A DNA stretch of 53,011 nucleotides from Deinococcus sedimenti (GCF_014648135.1 NZ_BMQN01000016.1:1-53011); one strand, 5' to 3'; shown: positions 8,072 through 20,183, counted from the stretch's first letter. Numbers and translations: made by a program. Notes: generated from the sequence alone by a model not told the origin.

Positions 8072-9229
8072 ATGAACCTCAAGCGCGCGCTGGTCGGCTC
8101 CGCCCGTCCTGCCCTCTGGGCTCCGCTGCTCACGCTGCTGCTGGGCATCCTTCCCGCCACGAACGCCCAGACCAGCCCAGGCACGACGCCATCGGCCACC
8201 CCGCAGGAACGCCGCGTCCGCAGCGGCGCGCCCCTGAGCGCCACCGAGCAGGCGACCCTCCAGACCCTCGTCAGCCGTGTGCGGCCCGCCACCGTGCGCG
8301 TCGAGCAGTGCCGCGCCACGCAGTGCGACGACCCGAACGGCCTGGGCTCCGGCGTGCTGATCAGCGAGGACGGCCTGATCCTGACCGCTTACCACGTCAT
8401 TCAGGGCGCACCGGACCTGAGCGTGCAGCTGCTGAACAAGACCCGCTACCCCGCCGAGGTGATCGGGTACAACGACCAGGACGACCTGGCGCTGCTGCGC
8501 GTGAACGTGCCCAGGGGAACGCCGTTCCTGCCGCTGGCCGCCGCGCGCCCCGCCGTGGGTGACGTCGCGCTGGCCGTCGGGAACGGAAACGGCGCGTTCC
8601 TGACCCCCAAGACCGGGCGCCTGCTGGGCCTCGACAGTGACGCGGGTCGCGCGGACTTCCCGCCCGGCACGCTGGAGATGAACGCCCCGCTGATTCCCGG
8701 CGACAGTGGCGGCCCGGTCGTGAACACGAAGGGCGAGGTGACGGGCATCGTCAGTTACATCCGCCTGACCCAGAGCGGTCAGCCGCGCTCGTACGCGGTC
8801 CCCGTGACGACCACGGACGCCCGCGTGGCCGCCATGAAACGCGGCGAGAAGCGGGACGCGCCGGTGATCGGCATCGGGCTGAGCGGCCCCTTCTCGGATC
8901 TGTTCTTCCTGCCCAGCGCAGGCTTCCAGGAACTGACGAAACTGCTGAACCTGGGGGACACGCCCGGCGCGTTCTTCACCAGCGTGTCGCGCGGCAGTCC
9001 CGCCGCGCAGGCCGGACTGAAACCCCTGATCCTGAACGGCGACTCGAAGCGGGTCTCCGGGGACATCGTGACCGCCGTGAACGGCAAGCGGATCGTGAAC
9101 TTCGCGGAATTCCAGTACGCCGTGCGCGCCTTCCAGCCCGGCGATACGGTCACCCTGAGCGTCCTGCGTGACGGCAAGCCGCTGGAGGTCAAAGTGACGC
9201 TGGTGGGGCGCAGCAAGCTGAGCAACTGA
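8072..9229 (+). CDS. HtrA/DegP-like secreted serine protease with PDZ domain
   Basis: A 385-residue periplasmic or cell-surface trypsin-like protease for protein quality control. A signal peptide (residues 1 to ~32) ends near PATNAQ. The catalytic triad is H108 (LTAYHVI), D138 (QDDLALL) and S212 (PGDSGGP). Residues ~280-380 form one PDZ-like domain with GLKPLILNGDS and DIVTAVNGKRI. An extra cysteine pair (C80, C85) before the first catalytic motif may form a disulfide. The start is near CAGAAT (5 nt upstream). It is a single gene; no second PDZ is seen. Confidence 0.92.
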   Translation: MNLKRALVGSARPALWAPLLTLLLGILPATNAQTSPGTTPSATPQERRVRSGAPLSATEQATLQTLVSRVRPATVRVEQCRATQCDDPNGLGSGVLISEDGLILTAYHVIQGAPDLSVQLLNKTRYPAEVIGYNDQDDLALLRVNVPRGTPFLPLAAARPAVGDVALAVGNGNGAFLTPKTGRLLGLDSDAGRADFPPGTLEMNAPLIPGDSGGPVVNTKGEVTGIVSYIRLTQSGQPRSYAVPVTTTDARVAAMKRGEKRDAPVIGIGLSGPFSDLFFLPSAGFQELTKLLNLGDTPGAFFTSVSRGSPAAQAGLKPLILNGDSKRVSGDIVTAVNGKRIVNFAEFQYAVRAFQPGDTVTLSVLRDGKPLEVKVTLVGRSKLSN

Positions 9230-9273
9230 AGCACGAACTCATCGAGACCGGGGCATCAGATCCCGGCCTTCAC

Positions 9274-9317
9274 ATTGTCATAATATGTCTTGACAATTCT
9301 GCTTAAAACAGAATAAT
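9274..9317 (+). promoter_or_regulatory. Promoter with two overlapping inverted repeats
   Basis: TTGACA (9290-9295) and AATAAT (9312-9317) with a 16-nt spacer; the -10 box ends 7 nt before ATG 9325. ATTGTCA (9274-9280) / TGACAAT (9291-9297) overlaps the -35 box and ATTCTG (9296-9301) / CAGAAT (9309-9314) fills the spacer. The block is far more AT-rich than its surroundings. Confidence 0.65.
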
Positions 9318-9324
9318 GCGAGCT

Positions 9325-9780
<456 letters not shown>

Positions 9781-9835
9781 AAGAACGGAGTGCCTCATCA
9801 GCCGCGCTTCACGCCCAGCCGCTAGCCTGGGACCC

Positions 9836-10507
9836 GTGAAGCGCGGCCCACTGTTCCCCCCCACCCTCCTGCTCCTGCTCGGCACGGGCGCCGCCCAGCC
9901 CACCCCGGACCCACTGGACGGCGGCGACTACGCGCAGGTGTACGCCCGCGCCCAGGCGGCCGGGGACGCCGTGACCGCCAGTCGCGCCGCCGCCGCCATG
10001 ACCGAATACCGCGCCGGAGGCCGCGACTGGACCACCCGCGCCGTCCAGGCCGCCCGGCAGGCCACCGCCACCCGCCCCGGCAACCCGGACGCGCACCTGG
10101 CCCTCGGCAGCGCCCTGGGCCTCCAGGCCCGCGCCGGAGGGTACACGCTGGGCGCCCTGAACACCGCGCAGCAGGCCCGCGCCGCGCTGGACCGCGCTCT
10201 GAACATCGCGCCGGACCGAGCCGACATCCAGGCCGTGCTGGCCGAATGGCACGCCGGAGCCTGGGCGAAAGCCGGAATTTTCAGCGGCGGCAACCAGGAC
10301 CGCGCCCGGACGCTGGCCGCCGCCGCCGCCCGCCGCGCCCCCGACACCCTGTTCGTCCAGGCCCACGCGGGCATCGCCCTGAGCCTCATCCGCGACCCGC
10401 AGGCCCGCCCCACCCTGACCCGCGCCGTCACACTGAACGCCGACACGCCACTGGAGCGTGACCTCCAGACCCAGGCGAAACGCGTGCTGGAAGCCCTGAA
10501 GCCGTGA
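9836..10507 (+). CDS. Secreted TPR-like protein
   Basis: A 223-residue protein with a short signal peptide (to about GTGAAQ) followed by Ala/Arg-rich helical repeats resembling tetratricopeptide units: ...NPDAHLALGSALGLQA... and ...RADIQAVLAEWHAGA.... TPR scaffolds mediate protein binding; the partner is unknown. GTG 9836 is the start because TAGCCT (9823-9828) is exactly 7 nt upstream. The following broken gene begins 13 nt downstream with its own ribosome site and could be cotranscribed. Confidence 0.8.
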   Translation: MKRGPLFPPTLLLLLGTGAAQPTPDPLDGGDYAQVYARAQAAGDAVTASRAAAAMTEYRAGGRDWTTRAVQAARQATATRPGNPDAHLALGSALGLQARAGGYTLGALNTAQQARAALDRALNIAPDRADIQAVLAEWHAGAWAKAGIFSGGNQDRARTLAAAAARRAPDTLFVQAHAGIALSLIRDPQARPTLTRAVTLNADTPLERDLQTQAKRVLEALKP

Positions 10508-10520
10508 GGAGGGAAACTTT

Positions 10521-10969
10521 ATGGGAGTCAACATTATCTGCGTGGTGGAACGCAGGATGCCCACCGGCGAATGGGAAAGGGCTGAGCATCACGTCGAAGC
10601 CAGCGACTATGAACTGGCCTTGGCTGAAGATCCACTGCATCCTCCACTTGAGTCAGGGCATCTGGTTCGAGACAGCCTGAGCATAGGCAGAAACAAATGG
10701 CTGGAATCTATTCACATCTCATACGGGCATACGCGTGGAATGCCCTCGGACGCTTCGCGGGAAACCGTGAATCGCCTGGACTACTGGACTACTGGTGTGA
10801 TGGCAGCGTGGGCACGAGTTGGCTCTCCCTGAAAGAGATCCTGCTCTTTCAATGGGAATTCTTTTCACGTCAAGAACTGTCTCTGCAAGAATGGCATCAG
10901 TTGAGGGAACACCTCGAAAGCATCGGAACATTCGCCGAGGTTCGGCTGATCTATGGCTGGAATGTATGA
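10521..10969 (+). pseudogene. Frameshifted gene of unknown function (8-bp duplication)
   Basis: Two overlapping reading frames, 10521-10832 and one ending at 10969, read as one ~145-residue protein if one copy of an 8-bp tandem repeat at 10776-10795 is removed: ...VNRLDYW then CDGSVGTSWLSLKEILLFQWEF.... The N-terminus MGVNIICVVERRMPTGEW resembles small phage- or host-encoded proteins that begin with a beta-hairpin and carry a later G..SWLSLKEI motif. The start has GGAGG 8 nt upstream. Base composition is clearly lower in GC than the neighbours, and codon choice differs, suggesting recent acquisition. As written, the main product stops at 103 residues. Confidence 0.7.
10776..10795 (+). repeat. 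8-bp tandem repeat causing a frameshift
   Basis: CTGGACTA is present 2.5 times in tandem (20 bp). Removing one 8-bp unit restores a single reading frame across the gene, so the duplication is the likely inactivating or switching event. Confidence 0.85.
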
Positions 10970-11009
10970 CGCATATCGTTAAATTCAACAAATTTCGCGC
11001 CCATATCGT

Positions 11010-11768
11010 TCACAGCTTCATCTCTTGACCTGACCACAATGTCGCCGTGCTCGTGCCGGGCAGCAGAGGCACGTCCTGCGCGTGACCGGCGCGGTCGGTG
11101 AGGGCCTGCGCTTCGGCCTGGGCGCGGTCCGCGCCGAGCCAGCCGGTCCAGTAGGCGCGCAGGGTGCCGGTCACGAGGGCCAGCGGGACGGTCTGGGCTG
11201 GACGGGCGGGCTGGTACAGCAGGTCCAGGTCGGTGAGGGGACCGCCGTCCGGGCCGCCCACCGGCTGCCAGTAGGGGACGTCCACGGTGCGCAGGCCCAG
11301 GGCGTGCAGCGCGGCCCGGCGCCCGGCGGGGTCCACGCCGGTCGCGGCCTCGGCGGCACGGTCCTCTTCGTTCTGGCGGGTGGGGTGGACGCTGTCGGCG
11401 AACATGCCCGCCAGTCCGGCCTCGCGGATGACGCGCAGGGTCTCGTCGTGCAGGGCGCGGCCCACGCCCAGGCCGCGCGCGGCGCGGGTGACGGCCATGA
11501 ACGAGTTGAAACCCGCCCCGCGCAGCTCGCCGGGCAGGGGCAGCAGGGCGTACAGGGTGCCGCCCAGCACCTCGCCGCCCGGGGTCTGCGCGACCAGCAG
11601 GCGGTCCTCCCGCTGCGGGCTGCGGCGGGTGATGAGGTGCGCGAAGACTTCCGGGGGGATCAGCATGTCCGGCGCGTAGTAGCTGGCCTCCTGCACGCGG
11701 CCGAACGCGGGAATGGCCGGGTCACCGGGGTCGGTCACGTGCCGCAGCGTGAAGGCGGGTGGGGTCAT
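11010..11768 (-). CDS. GNAT-family N-acetyltransferase
   Basis: A 252-residue cytosolic acyl-CoA-dependent acetyltransferase. The N-terminal half carries the GNAT core: substrate strand [19 protein letters not shown], the FNSFMAV strand and the CoA pyrophosphate loop [17 protein letters not shown]. The C-terminal ~100 residues form a less conserved extension. Substrate unknown. TACCCT lies 7 nt before ATG on the minus strand, making it leaderless. It is convergent with the broken gene. The ~40-nt gap is AT-rich and carries CATATCGTT twice (10972-10980 and 11001-11009). Confidence 0.88.
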   Translation of the reverse strand: MTPPAFTLRHVTDPGDPAIPAFGRVQEASYYAPDMLIPPEVFAHLITRRSPQREDRLLVAQTPGGEVLGGTLYALLPLPGELRGAGFNSFMAVTRAARGLGVGRALHDETLRVIREAGLAGMFADSVHPTRQNEEDRAAEAATGVDPAGRRAALHALGLRTVDVPYWQPVGGPDGGPLTDLDLLYQPARPAQTVPLALVTGTLRAYWTGWLGADRAQAEAQALTDRAGHAQDVPLLPGTSTATLWSGQEMKL

Positions 11769-11863
11769 GCCGCGCAGGGTACCGGGGCGGCGCGCGCGGC
11801 ACTGCGAGCCAGCGCGGCATTCCGACCCGGTCCGGGTGGGCGCGCCCTGTATAACTGGAGGTC

Positions 11864-12337
11864 ATGACCCCCACTGACCTGCTGACGACCCTGGTGACCG
11901 AGCTGGGCTGGAACCTCGCCGTGTGGCTGCCCACCCTGCTGATCAGCCTGCTGTTCATCCGCGCGGTGCTGGGCGTGCGGGTGCGGGAACTGATCACCGA
12001 GATCGAGGAGCACCAGACGGCCGCGATCGGCGCGGTGTTCTTCTGGGTGTCGCTGGGCTTCAGCCTGCTGCTGAGCCGCACCATCGCCAGCCCCGTCCCG
12101 ACGGATGGCACGTGGACGGAGGCGTTCACGTGGCTGGCAGTCGCAGTCGTGGTGACGCTGCTGCTGTTCACGCTGGGCGTCCTGGCGGTGTTCGGCACGC
12201 TGGCCCGCCGCAAGGGTGAGGGGGTGCTGCGCTACATCCGCCGCGAGATGCGCGAGGAGCACAACCTGGCGCTGTCGTTCATCATGGGCGCGCTGTTCCT
12301 GGTGCCCGCCGTCGTCACGTACCACGTCACGCTGTAA
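11864..12337 (+). CDS. Four-helix integral membrane protein of unknown function
   Basis: A 157-residue protein with hydrophobic segments near residues 17-35, 52-70, 88-112 and 135-155, joined by short charged loops ([13 protein letters not shown] and [20 protein letters not shown]). The layout resembles DUF350-type membrane proteins, but I cannot assign it. TATAAC at 11850-11855 lies 8 nt before ATG and GGAGGT 2 nt before it. A strong hairpin follows the stop. Confidence 0.75.
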   Translation: MTPTDLLTTLVTELGWNLAVWLPTLLISLLFIRAVLGVRVRELITEIEEHQTAAIGAVFFWVSLGFSLLLSRTIASPVPTDGTWTEAFTWLAVAVVVTLLLFTLGVLAVFGTLARRKGEGVLRYIRREMREEHNLALSFIMGALFLVPAVVTYHVTL

Positions 12338-12352
12338 CCCCAGACCCGCCCG

Positions 12353-12380
12353 CGCCCCCGGAAACACGATTCCGGGGGCG
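12353..12380 (+). terminator. Hairpin after the membrane protein gene
   Basis: Perfect 11-bp stem CGCCCCCGGAA (12353-12363) / TTCCGGGGGCG (12370-12380), without a U-run, 43 nt ahead of the glnS -10 box. Confidence 0.7.
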
Positions 12381-12435
12381 TGAACTGTTCTCGGGCTCGG
12401 GCGGCCCGGCGTCTGCCCCCGCTATGCTGGGCGGC

Positions 12436-14862
<2,427 letters not shown>

Positions 14863-14871
14863 CGCGCACCA

Positions 14872-15031
14872 CTCAGGCGGATGCCGTCTGCTTCGTCACC
14901 CCCCGGAACACCACCGGGGGGCGACTCCACGCCCGGCACCCGCCTTGCGCCCACTCTGCGGGGCAGCTCTGCGAGTCGCTCCGCTCGGGCCGAACGGTTC
15001 TGCCGAACCATTCAACCGGAGGCCGGGTCTG
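14872..15031 (+). repeat. Dispersed hairpin repeat, copy A (diverged)
   Basis: Aligns along its length with copies at 16512 and 40955 (ccgtctg, GGAACACCACC, ctccacgcccg, ttcaa..ggag are shared) but has a short internal expansion. Stem 1 is CCCCCCGG (14899-14906) / CCGGGGGG (14914-14921) around loop AACACCA. A second hairpin is near 14985-15022. It lies between glnS and aguA, and its right end provides GGAG ~25 nt before aguA. Confidence 0.75.
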
Positions 15032-15045
15032 TTTTAATGACCCCC

Positions 15046-16101
<1,056 letters not shown>

Positions 16102-16104
16102 GGC

Positions 16105-16488
16105 GTGCCGTTCCAGCCGCTGCCCGACGATCAGCCGAGCTGCACCGTGGAGTGCCCCGCGTGCGGGCACCGCGGGCTGGTCTATGAGCAGCAGCTGGGC
16201 CTGCTGGGGCCCTGCCCGGTCTGCGGCGCGGCCCGACCCCGGTACATGGGCAGTGTCGCGCCGGGCAGTGGGCGGCAGGTGTCGTTCGGGAGGTTCCGCG
16301 ACCTGCTGGACGAGCCGCGCCTGCTGAGCCTGATCGAGGAGGCGCTGGGGCTATGCCCACTGGACGCGGAATGCTTCGCGGACGCCCAGGGTCGCGAGGT
16401 GCCGCTGGAGGACATCCACTACGCCCTGCAGGGGAACGCCGGGTGGCAGGGTCAGGTGTACAACCTGCACATGAATCGCGCCCGCTGA
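16105..16488 (+). CDS. Zinc-ribbon-containing hypothetical protein
   Basis: A 127-residue soluble protein. Cysteines C17-PA-C20 and C37-PV-C40, with C13 nearby, form a likely zinc ribbon. The C-terminal ~60 residues (FRDLLDEPRLLSLIEEAL and later LEDIHYAL) are helical. Function unknown. GTG 16105 begins 3 nt after the aguA stop with no separate promoter seen, so translation is probably coupled to aguA. The downstream end abuts repeat copy B. Confidence 0.75.
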   Translation: MPFQPLPDDQPSCTVECPACGHRGLVYEQQLGLLGPCPVCGAARPRYMGSVAPGSGRQVSFGRFRDLLDEPRLLSLIEEALGLCPLDAECFADAQGREVPLEDIHYALQGNAGWQGQVYNLHMNRAR

Positions 16489-16511
16489 GGAGGCGTGCCA
16501 GAGTGACGGCG

Positions 16512-16651
16512 TGATACGGATTCCGTCTGTTTCGCTGACAGATCGGAACCCCACCGATCTGCCAGCTCCACGCCCGAAACCCGTTTTTCTCCTCCTCGCA
16601 CCCGCTCGGATTGAACGGGCTTTGCAGCCCATTCAATCGGAGTCCATATGA
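16512..16651 (+). repeat. Dispersed hairpin repeat, copy B
   Basis: 140 bp, opposite in orientation to copy C (40955-41093), to which it is roughly 85% identical by eye. Ends TGATACGGATTCCG and CGGAGTCCATATGA are imperfect inverted repeats. Stem 1: CAGATCGG (16539-16546) / CCGATCTG (16554-16561), loop AACCCCA. Stem 2: GATTGAA/TTCAATC enclosing GGGCT/AGCCC. Its right end contributes GGAG (16639-16642) and the ATG of the next gene. Confidence 0.9.
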
Positions 16652-17760
16652 CTGACCTTGACCTGGGCGGCGGGTACTCGGCCCGCCCGATCTCGCTGGA
16701 GGCGTACCGGGCGGCGTGCGCGCGGCTGGAGGACCGGATCTTCGGTGGAAATTCGCTGTTCGCGTTCGACCCGCCGGTGCGGGCGGCCCCGCCGCTGGGC
16801 GAGTCGTGGAACTGGGGCGTGTTCCACGGCGCGGAACTGATCGGCTGGCATCACGCGCACGCGCGGGACGAGCGGACGGTGTACATGGCGGATACCGGGC
16901 TGCTGCCGGAGCATCAGGGGCGCGGGGTGTACTCGCGGTTGCTGCCGCACCTGCTGGACGCGTTCCGCGCGGCGGGGTTCACGCTGGTGCAGAGTCACCA
17001 CCGCGCGACGAACAACGCCGTGATCCTCCCGAAGCTCCGGGCCGGGTTTCACCTGCAGGGCCTGAACGCGTACGAGGGCGGGGTGAATGCCGCGCTGACC
17101 CTCAGCCTGGACGGGGCGTACGGGCAGGCGATGCACGTCCGCAGCGGCTTCCGCGCACCATCGGGAGAGGCGGCGCGGCGACTGGGCGTCCCGGACGAAG
17201 GACTGCCCGGTCTGGCCGACGCGCCCAGCCTCCCCCTCCCGGCCGACGCCGAGGCGGGCGTGGATCTGGGCGGCGGGTACGCCCTGCACCGCGTGCCGAC
17301 CGCCACGTACCGCGAGGTGTACGCACAGCTGGAAGCCAGCGCTTACGAGACGGACTCGTTCGACTGGGGCGACCGTGACCCCGCCCCCGCGCCGCGCGGC
17401 CCGCTGTGGAGTTGGCTGATCAGCCACGCGGGACGGGTGGCCGGGTGGCAGGCCAGCCGCGCGTGGGACACCCGCACGGCGTACATGGTGAACACCGCGC
17501 TGCTCCCCGCGCACCGGGGGCGGGGCGTGTACACGCGGCTGCTGCCTGTGGTGCTGGACGCCCTGCACGGCGAGGGCTACGCGCTGGTGCGCAGCCATCA
17601 CCACCTGACGAACAACGCCGTCATCGTCCCGAAGCTCCGCGCGGGCTTCCGCTTCCAGGGCCTGCAGGTCGACGAGCACGGCGTCATAGCGATCCTGCTG
17701 CGCAGCTTCGACCCGGCGTACGCGGCGTACATGGACCGCCGCAGCGGCCTGACCCGCTGA
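16648..17760 (+). CDS. Tandem GNAT-family acetyltransferase
   Basis: A 370-residue protein built from two homologous GNAT halves. The CoA-loop regions are GLLPEHQGRGVYSRLLP (residues ~88-105) and ALLPAHRGRGVYTRLLP (~286-303), each followed by the same SHH..TNNAVI.PKLRAGF motif. The two halves arose by internal duplication. Substrate unknown; the family acetylates small molecules or protein N-termini. The ATG and its GGAG ribosome site (5-nt spacing) lie inside the end of repeat copy B, so the repeat has supplied the translation start. Convergent with the methyltransferase at 17774. Confidence 0.88.
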   Translation: MTDLDLGGGYSARPISLEAYRAACARLEDRIFGGNSLFAFDPPVRAAPPLGESWNWGVFHGAELIGWHHAHARDERTVYMADTGLLPEHQGRGVYSRLLPHLLDAFRAAGFTLVQSHHRATNNAVILPKLRAGFHLQGLNAYEGGVNAALTLSLDGAYGQAMHVRSGFRAPSGEAARRLGVPDEGLPGLADAPSLPLPADAEAGVDLGGGYALHRVPTATYREVYAQLEASAYETDSFDWGDRDPAPAPRGPLWSWLISHAGRVAGWQASRAWDTRTAYMVNTALLPAHRGRGVYTRLLPVVLDALHGEGYALVRSHHHLTNNAVIVPKLRAGFRFQGLQVDEHGVIAILLRSFDPAYAAYMDRRSGLTR

Positions 17761-17773
17761 ACGTCAGCGGCGT

Positions 17774-18484
17774 TCAGGCCGGGCGGCGGAACAGCGCGGC
17801 CAGCAGGAAGTCCTGCGTGAAGACGTCCGCGGACGCGTCTGCCGGAGCGGGGAGTGGGCCGCCGGTCAGGAACTCCAGGTCACTGAAGACGTGGCGCAAA
17901 TCGGCGACGCTGAACCCGATTCCACCGGACAGCGTGCCCTGACGGAACAGTTCCAGGTCCGTCTCGGCGCTGCCCATGCGTCCGGCCGCGAAGGTGCAGA
18001 TGCCGAACAGCCCGCCGGGTTTGAGGACGCCGCTCAGGGTCGTCAGGTAGGACAGGCGGCGGTGGGGGGGCAGATGGTGAAAACACCCGGAGTCGTACAC
18101 CACGTCGAACGGGCCGCCGGGGATGGGCTGGCGCAGCACGTCCACCTCGTGGAAGGTGGGCCGGGGGTCGCGACCGCGGGCGACCTGCACGGCGTACGGT
18201 GAGAGGTCCACGCCCGTCGCGTGGTACCCCAGTCCGGCCAGGAAGGTCGTGTTGCGGCCCAGCCCGCACCCCACGTCCAGCGCCGCCCGCCCAGGTCCGC
18301 CGGGCAGCAGGCCCCGCGCGGCCCAGTCGCGCAGGTTCGCGTCCGGCAGCGCCGAGGCGAGCGGGTGGCCGGGCCGGGAGAGGATGTCCGCCCAGGCGTC
18401 CCGGTCGCCCCGGCGGGTCAGGTCCCCCTCGCCGAACAGGCCGTCCAGGGTGTCGAGCAGGTCGTCCAGCGTGGCGAGCCTCAT
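17774..18484 (-). CDS. Class I SAM-dependent methyltransferase
   Basis: A 236-residue Rossmann-fold methyltransferase. The SAM motif I is ALDVGCGLGRNT, the acidic residue after strand 2 is in ATGVDLS, and the DVVYDSGCFHHLPP segment is motif IV of small-molecule methyltransferases of the thiopurine/tellurite type. Substrate not predictable. TACACT lies 6 nt before ATG, so it has its own promoter although it follows the DsbA-fold gene on the same strand by 21 nt. Confidence 0.88.
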   Translation of the reverse strand: MRLATLDDLLDTLDGLFGEGDLTRRGDRDAWADILSRPGHPLASALPDANLRDWAARGLLPGGPGRAALDVGCGLGRNTTFLAGLGYHATGVDLSPYAVQVARGRDPRPTFHEVDVLRQPIPGGPFDVVYDSGCFHHLPPHRRLSYLTTLSGVLKPGGLFGICTFAAGRMGSAETDLELFRQGTLSGGIGFSVADLRHVFSDLEFLTGGPLPAPADASADVFTQDFLLAALFRRPA

Positions 18485-18505
18485 CTCACGAGTGTACCGG
18501 CGCGG

Positions 18506-19141
18506 TCAGGCGCGGTGGGGCGGGCGATTCTTCGCGCGTTTGATCGTGCCGATGCCGGCCTCGCTGGTCAGCACGGTGCGGTAGAGGGTCCACCACTCGC
18601 GTGCCTGGGCAGGCTCGCGGGTCAGGGTCTCGAAGCGGTAGTACGCGGCCTCGCCGGTCGGGAGGACGAAGGTGGGCGTGCCGAACACCCCGACTTCACG
18701 CGCGGCGTCCAGGTCGGCGCGCAGGTCGGCGCGGCGGGTGGCCTCGTCCGCCAGGGCCTGCGCGAAAGCGTCCAGGTTCAGTCCGGCCTCCTGCGCCGCC
18801 GCGTGGATGGTCCCGTCCGTCAGGGGCTCCTTGCGCTCGTGGTGGGCGCGGAATAGCGCCAGCGTGAACTCCCAGTGCGCCGCCTCGCCCTGCCGGGCCG
18901 CCGCGTGGGACGCCAGGAATGCGCGCAGGCTCCCCTGCTGGTACGCGCTCCCCTCATTCAGCGGCTGCTCGGTCACGCGCCACGTCAATTCTTTCGCGTT
19001 GCCTTCGTGGTTGCCCTCGACCAGCGAGTAGTGCCGCAGGGTGAACGCCTCACCCTCGTCTTTCAGGACGGCGGCGAGTTCCACGCCACGCCACGCGTAG
19101 GGGCACAGGAAATCGAAGTACAGCTCGGTCACTCGGGTCAT
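18506..19141 (-). CDS. DsbA-fold (FrnE/HCCA-isomerase-like) oxidoreductase
   Basis: A 211-residue cytosolic thioredoxin-fold protein with the large helical insertion of the DsbA/2-hydroxychromene-2-carboxylate isomerase family. The active-site motif reads CPYA (DFLCPYAWRG), so only one cysteine remains of the usual CxxC, and the cis-proline region is VFGTPTFVL. No signal peptide. It may act as a glutathione-linked isomerase or monothiol enzyme. ATG 19141 is 7 nt after TACGGT. The in-frame GTG at 19150 overlaps that box and is rejected. Confidence 0.85.
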   Translation of the reverse strand: MTRVTELYFDFLCPYAWRGVELAAVLKDEGEAFTLRHYSLVEGNHEGNAKELTWRVTEQPLNEGSAYQQGSLRAFLASHAAARQGEAAHWEFTLALFRAHHERKEPLTDGTIHAAAQEAGLNLDAFAQALADEATRRADLRADLDAAREVGVFGTPTFVLPTGEAAYYRFETLTREPAQAREWWTLYRTVLTSEAGIGTIKRAKNRPPHRA

Positions 19142-19178
19142 GCGGGGCACCGTACACCCTGAGGTGCGCGGCGGAACG

Positions 19179-20162
19179 TCACGCGGGCTGCACTCCGCCC
19201 GCCGGGCCGGACTGCACGGCCTCCACCTCGGCCGCCGCGCCCGCCACCAGCACGGCGTCCCCGGCCCGCAGGACGTCCTCGGCGCGGCTGCGCAGCGGCT
19301 GCCCGTCGCGCCAGATCGCCACGACCAGCGCGCCCGTCTCGCGGCCCAGGTCCGCCACCGTGCGGCCCACCATGCCCGGCGGGACGCTCAGTTCGCGGAT
19401 CGTGAAGTGCTCGCTGGTCACGTCGCCGCTCAGCAGGCGGCTCAGGCGCGGCGCGAGCATCATCGCCGCGATGCGGTTCCCGCTCAGCTGGTACGGGTTC
19501 ACGACCTCGTCCGCCCCGGCGCGGCGCATCTTGCGGGCCGCCGCCTCGTCACTGGCCCGCGCGATCACCCGCACGGCCGGGTTCAACCCCTTGGCGGACA
19601 GCACCACGTACAGGTTGCTGGGGTCACTGTTGATCACCGTGACCAGCGACGCCGCCCGCTCGATCCCGGCGCGGCGCAGCACGTCCTCGTCGGTGGCGTC
19701 CCCCACCAGAGTGTGCAGGCCCTGCGTCTGCGCCCACTCCAGGTGCTCGGGGCGGTGATCGACCACGACCACCTCGCGCCGCGCGCCCCGCAGCGCCACG
19801 CTGACCGCCTCGCCCACCTGCCCGTACCCGCACACGATCGTGTGATCCTTCAGGCTCATGATCTTCCTCTCCTTGCGCCGCCGCGCCGCGTCCGGGTCCG
19901 TCACGGTGCGCAGCATCGTCTCGGCCAGCAGCGTCAGCAGGTACAGCATCAGCCCGATCCCGACCAGCATCAGCACCACGCTGAACACCTTCCCGTCCGT
20001 GTTCAGCTCGCCCGGCGCGCCGTACCCCACGGTCGTCAGGGTCATGGCCGTCATGAACAGGCAGTCCAGCCACGACCAGCCCTCCAGCACGCGGTACCCG
20101 ACCGTGCCGAACACCACCAGCCCCGCGATCAGGGCCAGCAGCACGGCAGGGCGACGGGTCAT
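19179..20162 (-). CDS. Two-TM potassium channel with RCK (TrkA-N/C) domains
   Basis: A 327-residue ion channel. Transmembrane helices at about residues 7-24 and 57-79 flank a pore loop with selectivity filter TVGYG (44-48). The cytoplasmic part has an RCK_N Rossmann domain (IVCGYGQVGEAV, then DATDEDVLRRAGI) and a TrkA-C-like domain (~240-320). Such channels gate K+ flux in response to ligands bound at RCK domains. TACACT lies 6 nt before ATG. Divergent from the diguanylate cyclase, with two small reading frames between. Confidence 0.93.
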   Translation of the reverse strand: MTRRPAVLLALIAGLVVFGTVGYRVLEGWSWLDCLFMTAMTLTTVGYGAPGELNTDGKVFSVVLMLVGIGLMLYLLTLLAETMLRTVTDPDAARRRKERKIMSLKDHTIVCGYGQVGEAVSVALRGARREVVVVDHRPEHLEWAQTQGLHTLVGDATDEDVLRRAGIERAASLVTVINSDPSNLYVVLSAKGLNPAVRVIARASDEAAARKMRRAGADEVVNPYQLSGNRIAAMMLAPRLSRLLSGDVTSEHFTIRELSVPPGMVGRTVADLGRETGALVVAIWRDGQPLRSRAEDVLRAGDAVLVAGAAAEVEAVQSGPAGGVQPA

Positions 20163-20183
20163 ACCTCAAGTGTAGAGGGACGC

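Noticed and set aside
9281..9298. Radiation/desiccation response motif (RDRM)
   Set aside because: TATGTC and TTGACA are adjacent without the central base and the outer arms do not match TTATGTCA/TGACATAA.
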